From the NCBI GenBank assembly GCA_019359515.1, contig JAHHHC010000032.1, forward strand, positions 1-64,000: DNA of 64,000 nt. Direction: 5' to 3'. Positions 59,267 through 64,000 of the stretch are shown here, piece after piece. This DNA comes from Desmonostoc vinosum HA7617-LM4 (GTDB taxonomy: Bacteria > Cyanobacteriota > Cyanobacteriia > Cyanobacteriales > Nostocaceae). The notes beneath the pieces were generated by a model. The model was not told the DNA's origin, did not search any database, and saw nothing but the letters and a program-made list of their open reading frames with translations. How positions within the stretch are numbered: position 1 is the first letter of the stretch; the number at the start of each line of letters is the position of its first letter. Both the position numbers and the translations under genes were made by a program.

Positions 59267-60145
59267 ATGGTTCAGAGGATGATGGGTGCATTTTTAGTAA
59301 GTTGGTTGGTACTTCTTTATGTCGGCTGTAGTAGTAACCCAGTCAAGCTAGAGGCAACTACTGGACAAGCCCCAGCGAAGAAAGATGTGATAGTGGCGAT
59401 GACAACCAGCATAGAAGATAGCGGCCTCTTGGATGATTTAGTTCCTGTAATTGAAAAGAAAACAGGATACAAGCTGAAAACCATTTCTGTTGGTACTGGA
59501 CAGGCTTTGGCTCTGGCTGAAAAAGGTGAAGTTGATGTACTGTTTGTAAATTCGCCCAAAGCCGAACAAAAAGTGTTGCAGGACGGTGCAGTAATTAATC
59601 GGCGGTTAGTGATGCACAATGACTTCATTATTGTCGGGCCGACTGCTGATCAGGCAAAGATTCAAGGGAAAAAGGATGCTGTAGAAGCCTTCAGTCTGAT
59701 TGCCAAAAACCAAGCGTTATTTGTATCACGGGGCGATGACTCAGGAACTCATAAATTGGAGAATAGTTTATGGAAACAAGCTAGTATCACACCAACTGGC
59801 GCTTGGTATCAGCAAACAGGTGCGGGGATGGGGCAAACCTTGCAAGTCGCTAATGAAAAACTGGGATATACCTTAGCAGATCGGGCGACATATATATTTC
59901 AAAAGAAAAACCTGTCTTTGCCTGTACTGGTGGAAGGAGACCGTAAACTGCTAAATCTTTACCATGTTATGGAAGTCAATCCCCAGAAATTTTCCAGAGT
60001 CAACACTATAGGAGCTAAAGCCTTTAGTGATTTCCTTTTGTCCTCTGAAGGACAAGCGCTGATTGCAGCTCATGGAAAAGACAAGTTCGGACAACCACTG
60101 TTTTTTGTTGATGGTGGTAAGACCGAAAAAGATTACGGATTTTAA
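59267..60145 (+). CDS. vupA: oxyanion-binding lipoprotein VupA (vanadate/tungstate/molybdate class)
   Basis: About 292 residues from the ATG at 59267 (MVQRMMGAF), behind GAGAGG; the longer TTG start is unlikely. Residues 1-19 are a lipoprotein signal peptide with LLYVGCSS. The binding domain has the TupA-type motifs MTTSIEDSGLLDDLVP, VGTGQALALAEKGEVDVLFVNSP, NDFIIVGP and FVSRGDDSGTHKLENSLW. It resembles both TupA and the vanadate-binding VupA of A. variabilis; the vnf context favours vanadate. First gene of vupABC. Confidence 0.85.
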   Translation: MVQRMMGAFLVSWLVLLYVGCSSNPVKLEATTGQAPAKKDVIVAMTTSIEDSGLLDDLVPVIEKKTGYKLKTISVGTGQALALAEKGEVDVLFVNSPKAEQKVLQDGAVINRRLVMHNDFIIVGPTADQAKIQGKKDAVEAFSLIAKNQALFVSRGDDSGTHKLENSLWKQASITPTGAWYQQTGAGMGQTLQVANEKLGYTLADRATYIFQKKNLSLPVLVEGDRKLLNLYHVMEVNPQKFSRVNTIGAKAFSDFLLSSEGQALIAAHGKDKFGQPLFFVDGGKTEKDYGF

Positions 60146-60150
60146 AAGGA

Positions 60151-60831
60151 ATGATGAAAGCTATTGAACTCTTAGCTAGTGGTGAGCGCGATGTTTTTCA
60201 AGTGATGGCGCTGACGCTCATAGTGTCTGGAACTGCTACAGCTATGAGTGTGGCACTGGGTATACCATTAGGATTATGGCTAGCTTTAAAAGACTTCTCG
60301 CTCAAGCAGGTGTTAACTAGCTTAGTTAACTTTGGTATGGGATTGCCACCAGTGGTAGTAGGTTTAGGGGTGAGCCTATGTTTATGGCGATATGGGCCAC
60401 TGGGAAACCTTGAGTTAATGTATACGCCCATAGCGATGATTGTAGCCCAAGCAATTATTGCTCTGCCGATTGTAGCTAGCTTAAGTTTTGCAGCAATTCT
60501 CAGTATCGATCCAAAACTGCGCTGGCAACTTTTATCAATGGGAGCGACGAGCTGGCAAGCAAATTTGTTGCTGATTAAGGAAGCACGGTTAGGGTTAATG
60601 GCTGCTGTGATTGCCGGTTTTGGTCGTGTTATCTCAGAAGTTGGCGCATCGATGATGGTAGGCGGCAATATCAAAGGACAGACTAGAGTCTTGACTACAG
60701 CGATTGTGATGGAGGTGGGCAAAGGTAATTATGATGTGGCGATCGCAATTTCATTAATTTTATTGATAGTCGCATACAGCGTGATTGTGTTGCTGACCAT
60801 CTTGCAACATAACAAGTCTAGTAAACTCTAG
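60151..60831 (+). CDS. vupB: oxyanion ABC transporter permease VupB
   Basis: A 226-residue permease with five or six membrane helices and the EAA-like loop motif (FGRVISEVGASMMVGGNIKGQTRVLTTAI), which in TupB/ModB-type permeases contacts the ATPase. It begins five bases after the vupA stop and is followed closely by vupC. Forms the membrane channel for the oxyanion bound by VupA. Confidence 0.88.
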   Translation: MMKAIELLASGERDVFQVMALTLIVSGTATAMSVALGIPLGLWLALKDFSLKQVLTSLVNFGMGLPPVVVGLGVSLCLWRYGPLGNLELMYTPIAMIVAQAIIALPIVASLSFAAILSIDPKLRWQLLSMGATSWQANLLLIKEARLGLMAAVIAGFGRVISEVGASMMVGGNIKGQTRVLTTAIVMEVGKGNYDVAIAISLILLIVAYSVIVLLTILQHNKSSKL

Positions 60832-60867
60832 TTGCTTCCTTATAAATGTGCGTTTTTGGAGGTCTCT

Positions 60868-61944
60868 ATGAACGAATATGTCCTAAATATGCAGCAAGTT
60901 ACCGTAGGTAGCAAAGCACGTAAAAATATTCTTAATATTGAAAACTTTGCACTACGTCCTGGGGAACTTGTAGCGGTGCTTGGCCCAAATGGTGCTGGCA
61001 AAAGCACGCTGTTAAGGACAATTAATTTATTGCATCCTTATCAAGGCAAAATGCAATTATTTGGACAGGATGTATGCAATGCCAATCAAACACTCTTACG
61101 TCGTCGTTCTGCTTTGGTATTTCAGGAGAAGTTACTGTTAAATGACACTGTATTTAATAATGTAGCTAGAGCATTAATGTTTCGTGGGACATCAGCAAAA
61201 GAGATTAAGCACAAAGTACATACTACACTTGCTGATTTTAGCTGTGAACATCTAGCAAATCGTTCAGTTCATTCATTGTCGGGTGGGGAGGCGAAACGTG
61301 TTTGTATTGCTCGTGCGTTAGTAACCGATCCAGAACTGCTGCTTTTGGATGAGCCTTCTGCCTCTTTGGATCTGGGAATACGTACCGAGATGATAGAGAA
61401 AATTAGACAATGGGCAGAAGTAACAGGAGCATCGGTAATATTAATCAGTCATAATTTTACAGATATACTACGTTTTGCGGAAAGGGCGATCGCTTTATTC
61501 GACGGCTGTATTGTACAAGATGATAAATTAGAAACCCTCATCCGCCGACCAGCTAACGAGCAGCTTGCAAGACTGGTAGGTATAGATAACATTATTCCGT
61601 GCCAAGTAAAACAGAGTAACCGTGGTTATTCTATCAAGCTGGCAAACGGAATCAAATTTTCCTACCCTGGAGAAATCAAAAAGTCAATTACAGCATGTTG
61701 TTTGTCTAGCGATACTTTCAATCTGTGCGATGCAAGTTCTGCAATGCAGCACAAACCTTGGTCAGTAATTATTGAAGGGCTAGTAGAACGAGTTTTAAAT
61801 GGTATAGGGACTTATAATATTTGGGTGAAAGTGGGAGAACAAACTTTAATCGCCAGAGTGCCTCAAAATCATATATCAGGCAATTTGCATCGTCATGAAA
61901 CGATTAAGCTAGCATTCAATGTTGCAGATGCACATTTTGTGTAG
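60868..61944 (+). CDS. vupC: oxyanion ABC transporter ATPase VupC
   Basis: About 358 residues from the ATG at 60868, behind TGGAGG. ABC domain at 1-235: Walker A GPNGAGKST, signature LSGGEAKR, Walker B LLLLDEPSASLD and the switch His in ILISHNFTDI. Residues about 240-358 look like a TOBE-type regulatory domain (SVIIEGLVERVLNGIGTYNIWVKVGEQTLIARVP), as in ModC, which can bind an oxyanion and limit uptake. Last gene of the operon. Confidence 0.9.
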   Translation: MNEYVLNMQQVTVGSKARKNILNIENFALRPGELVAVLGPNGAGKSTLLRTINLLHPYQGKMQLFGQDVCNANQTLLRRRSALVFQEKLLLNDTVFNNVARALMFRGTSAKEIKHKVHTTLADFSCEHLANRSVHSLSGGEAKRVCIARALVTDPELLLLDEPSASLDLGIRTEMIEKIRQWAEVTGASVILISHNFTDILRFAERAIALFDGCIVQDDKLETLIRRPANEQLARLVGIDNIIPCQVKQSNRGYSIKLANGIKFSYPGEIKKSITACCLSSDTFNLCDASSAMQHKPWSVIIEGLVERVLNGIGTYNIWVKVGEQTLIARVPQNHISGNLHRHETIKLAFNVADAHFV

Positions 61945-62390
61945 AAAAAATAGCGTTACTGACCCACCGCAGATAAACTCACAACGATGGTTTGCACGCC
62001 TGGCGATCGCATTATAGTACGGATAGCCTTAATTTCCTGCTTCAAATTATAGCTTTACGCCACACTTTTCCTGATATCAAATAAATTGCGCGATCGCGTC
62101 AGATTAGTCACTTTATTTGACCGTTGCAGCGCAGTGTTAGGCTACTCTAGACTTAGAGACATACCATACAGCTTATAAATTACGTTTAATGTGAATTAAG
62201 TTGGGAAAAATTGGTCTTGCTGATGTCATAAATCTTTGCCCTCACCCTAAATCCCTCTCCCAATTTGGGAGAGGGACTTTGAAATTGCTCCTCTTCTCCC
62301 AAGTGTGGGAGAAGAGGTTGGGAGATGAGGGCTATTGTTGCATTCATCAACGGTATTCTAATTCACATCAGACGTAAATTATAAATAAAC
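61945..62390. other. intergenic region with hairpins
   Basis: Contains CCGTTGCAGCGCAGTGTTAGGC, which looks like half of an attC-type site (62120-62141), and two strong hairpins at 62253-62275 (CCTCTCCCAATTTGGGAGAGG) and 62287-62316 (CCTCTTCTCCCAAG/GGGAGAAGAGG). The second type is widely dispersed in cyanobacterial genomes; either may end vupABC. Confidence 0.5.
62253..62316 (+). repeat. tandem hairpins
   Basis: CCCTCTCCCAATTTGGGAGAGGG and CTCTTCTCCCAAGTGTGGGAGAAGAG; each is a near-perfect inverted repeat with a small loop. Confidence 0.85.
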
Positions 62391-62755
62391 ATGAGCTATC
62401 GTGACATCATTACTATAGAACCCGACAAACGAGGTGGTAAACCCTGTATTCGACGAATGAGAATCACTAGACCTCTTGCAAAAGTCGGATACTCGCCAGA
62501 AAATAAATTTTCTGGCTGATAACTCAAGTCGGTTGAAACCGACTAATAACAGTATTTTTAGTCCGTTTCAACGGACTTTTGCTATTATGCAGAGACTTGA
62601 GTCTCTGACGGTTCAAGTATTTTTGCAAGAAGTCTACTGTTTACGATGTTCTGGGTTGGCTAGCAGCAGGTATGTCTCACTCTGAAATCCTAGAAGACTT
62701 TCCTGAGTTGACAGAAGCAGATATCAGCGCTTGCTTAGAATTTGCTGCTCAATAA
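62391..62755 (+). pseudogene. DUF433 antitoxin-like gene split by a MITE
   Basis: The first part reads MSYRDIITIEPDKRGGKPCI, then RRMRIT. After 167 bases of inserted element and one repeated ACT codon the frame continues VYDVLGWLAAGMSHSEILED, then FPELTEADISACLEFAAQ and stop. Joined, the gene is a normal DUF433 protein of about 62 residues. DUF433 proteins are usually antitoxins of PIN-like (DUF5615) toxins, but no toxin follows. Confidence 0.88.
62469..62635. mobile_element. MITE-like element inside the DUF433 gene
   Basis: A 167-bp element. Terminal inverted repeats AGACCTCTTGCAAAAG and TTTTTGCAAGAAGTCT; target duplication ACT (62466-62468 and 62636-62638). The interior has an inverted pair (AGTCGGTTGAAACCGACT and GTCCGTTTCAACGGAC). 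No gene inside. Same family as 26269-26477. Confidence 0.85.
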
Positions 62756-62764
62756 TAATTTATT

Positions 62765-63457
62765 TCATAAAGTAGCAAAATAATCTAAAATTTTACACAT
62801 CGCAGTATTTATCTTACTAAAATCATCATCCCGTGCCAGCATTTCTTTAGGGTTCTGAATATATTTACCTGCAACTAATTCCGAAGCGCAATTTTCAATA
62901 ATTTGACGAACGCTGTCTTGAGTTGATTCAAGATGAAATTGTAAACCTAATACTCTATCTCCATAAATAAAAGCTTGATTTGCACATACTTCACTATAGG
63001 CTAGTCGTATAGCACCTGTAGGCAAGTCAAAAACATCACCATGCCAATGAAACACAGTGAAAGACTCAGGAAATGAAGCAAAAACTTGAGAGTTTTGTGC
63101 TTCTGTTGTCACTTGAATTGGATACCAACCTATTTCTTTTTCCTGACCTTTGTAAACCTTAGCACCTAAAACATCAGCAATTAATTGCGAACCTAGACAA
63201 ATACCAATAACTACTTTATTCTGATTGATTGCCTCTGCAATAAAATTTTTTTCTAAAGTTAACCAGGGATACTTATCATCGTCGTAAATATTCATCGGCC
63301 CACCCATTACTATCAACCAATCTAGGTCATTAACAGATGGTAAAATCTCATCGTTATAAAACTTAGTTGCAGAGATAATATAATCTTTCTTTGTCGCCCA
63401 CTGTTCAATACTAGCAAGTCCTTCAAAAGGTACGTGTTGTAAGTAATGAATTCTCAT
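62765..63457 (-). CDS. class I glutamine amidotransferase-like protein
   Basis: About 230 residues from the ATG at 63457 (MRIHYLQHVPFE). The catalytic triad is visible: Cys in VVIGICLGSQLIA, His and Glu in LGLQFHLESTQ. The oxyanion-type segment VMGGPMNIYDD is present. It is a stand-alone GATase1, probably of the GMP-synthase-like or gamma-glutamyl hydrolase-type branch. Substrate not known. Expressed opposite to vupABC. Confidence 0.85.
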   Translation of the reverse strand: MRIHYLQHVPFEGLASIEQWATKKDYIISATKFYNDEILPSVNDLDWLIVMGGPMNIYDDDKYPWLTLEKNFIAEAINQNKVVIGICLGSQLIADVLGAKVYKGQEKEIGWYPIQVTTEAQNSQVFASFPESFTVFHWHGDVFDLPTGAIRLAYSEVCANQAFIYGDRVLGLQFHLESTQDSVRQIIENCASELVAGKYIQNPKEMLARDDDFSKINTAMCKILDYFATL

Positions 63458-63517
63458 CCCTGACTGCTCCGAACTCAATTGCAGTATGATTTCTTCTATT
63501 AAATCACATGATAGATT

Positions 63518-64000
63518 TTATGTAACACTGGATTTTGGTGCAGTCTGGATTAGAGTTGCTGCTACTTTTTTTGCCTGTGAAGCAGTTGACCAACTTCCTT
63601 CCATCATCGCAACCACGATCGCACCTTGTACTAAAAGAAGCAGTTGTCTAGCTAACTGTTCTGGTAATGAAACTTCTGCGGCTTGAGCTAGGCTCTTAAT
63701 GTAGTGATAAATCGATTGTTGATGTTCTAATGCTACTCGATGTCCAGGGTGGTCAGCATTGGCTAATTCTACTGATGCATTAATAAATGCACAACCTCGG
63801 AAATCTGGGCCCTCAAACCATTCCCTCAAAGCATCAAATATCGCTAATAGTTGTTGGGATGGGTTAGAAGCTCGTTGTTCAATCGTGGTTTTGAGCCATT
63901 CACACCATTGTTCATCCTGTTGTCGCAACCATGCTTCAATCAATGCATCTTTTGACTTAAAATGATTGTAGAGTGACATTTTTGCAACGCCGGATTCTGC
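63518..64000 (-). CDS. TetR-family regulator, cut by the window end
   Basis: The frame reads through the window edge: ESGVAKMSLYNHFKSKDALIEAWL is the recognition half of a TetR HTH domain, so the true start is beyond position 64000. The remaining 150 or so residues are a TetR C-terminal ligand domain (RGCAFINASVELANADHPGH, ARQLLLLVQGAIVVAMMEGS). An internal ATG at 63979 is not the real start. Ligand unknown. Confidence 0.88.
   Translation of the reverse strand, partial: AESGVAKMSLYNHFKSKDALIEAWLRQQDEQWCEWLKTTIEQRASNPSQQLLAIFDALREWFEGPDFRGCAFINASVELANADHPGHRVALEHQQSIYHYIKSLAQAAEVSLPEQLARQLLLLVQGAIVVAMMEGSWSTASQAKKVAATLIQTAPKSSVT

Noticed and set aside
59267-61944. Calling the transporter a tungstate (TupABC) or molybdate system
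   Set aside because: Sequence alone cannot separate these from vanadate transport, but the vnf-type operator upstream and the vnf context favour Vup.

Overview
The window reads as chromosome of a heterocyst-forming, nitrogen-fixing cyanobacterium of the Nostoc/Anabaena type. The reasons are a complete V-nitrogenase gene set with a fused vnfDG, an hyp cluster in the Nostoc order with its usual upstream companions, frequent GCGATCGC (HIP1) octamers, 7-bp-type tandem repeats of the CGCGTCCC and GGGGATT kind between genes, and heterocyst-type oxidase genes. No rRNA, tRNA or CRISPR array was seen.

Layout. 1-5.6 kb holds assorted genes (BON lipoprotein, duplicated general-stress/glycine-zipper protein, pentapeptide/TPR protein, RRM protein, nitrilase). 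5.7-16.1 kb is one long minus-strand run: TPR protein, two small membrane proteins, NifU-like/Rieske protein, NHL propeller protein, then hypF-C-D-E-A-B for NiFe-hydrogenase maturation. 16.7-23.9 kb is the minus-strand vnfDG-vnfK-vnfE-vnfN operon. 24.9-31.8 kb on the plus strand has vnfH, a small unknown gene, a VnfR-type regulator (HTH plus periplasmic-binding-like domain), a homocitrate synthase (nifV), a ribbon-helix-helix protein, a 2OG-Fe(II) oxygenase, a 48-aa membrane peptide, a nitroreductase and a 75-aa protein. 32.2-37.8 kb has a PsiE-like protein, two DUF2231 membrane proteins and a coxBAC set whose subunit II lacks the CuA ligands. 37.8-41.3 kb looks like an integron-type cassette patch (toxin-antitoxin pairs, a DNA methyltransferase, gene remnants, attC-like hairpins). 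41.6-53.1 kb carries three large RTX-type calcium-binding proteins that share a nearly identical 1.05-1.3 kb 3' block, with TIGR03032-type genes in front of two of them. 54-58.7 kb has a type II NADH dehydrogenase and a toxin-antitoxin patch with decayed members. 59.3-61.9 kb is a vupABC-type oxyanion (vanadate/tungstate/molybdate class) ABC transporter. The window ends with a MITE-disrupted DUF433 gene, a class I glutamine amidotransferase and a TetR regulator cut by the window edge.

How it fits together. VupABC would import vanadate, VnfEN and NifV would build the FeV cofactor, VnfDGK/VnfH would reduce N2 with heavy H2 release, and the Hyp proteins would mature the uptake hydrogenase that recycles that H2. 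The most interesting signal is a 32-bp motif present four times on the plus strand: in front of vnfH (in the vnfDG-vnfH gap), in front of vnfR, in front of the DUF2231-coxBAC operon, and in front of vupA. Twenty-one of its 32 positions are invariant. It suggests one regulon, probably read by VnfR, that joins V-nitrogenase, its metal transport and an alternative terminal oxidase. A decayed second vnfR start lies just behind the vupA copy of the motif.
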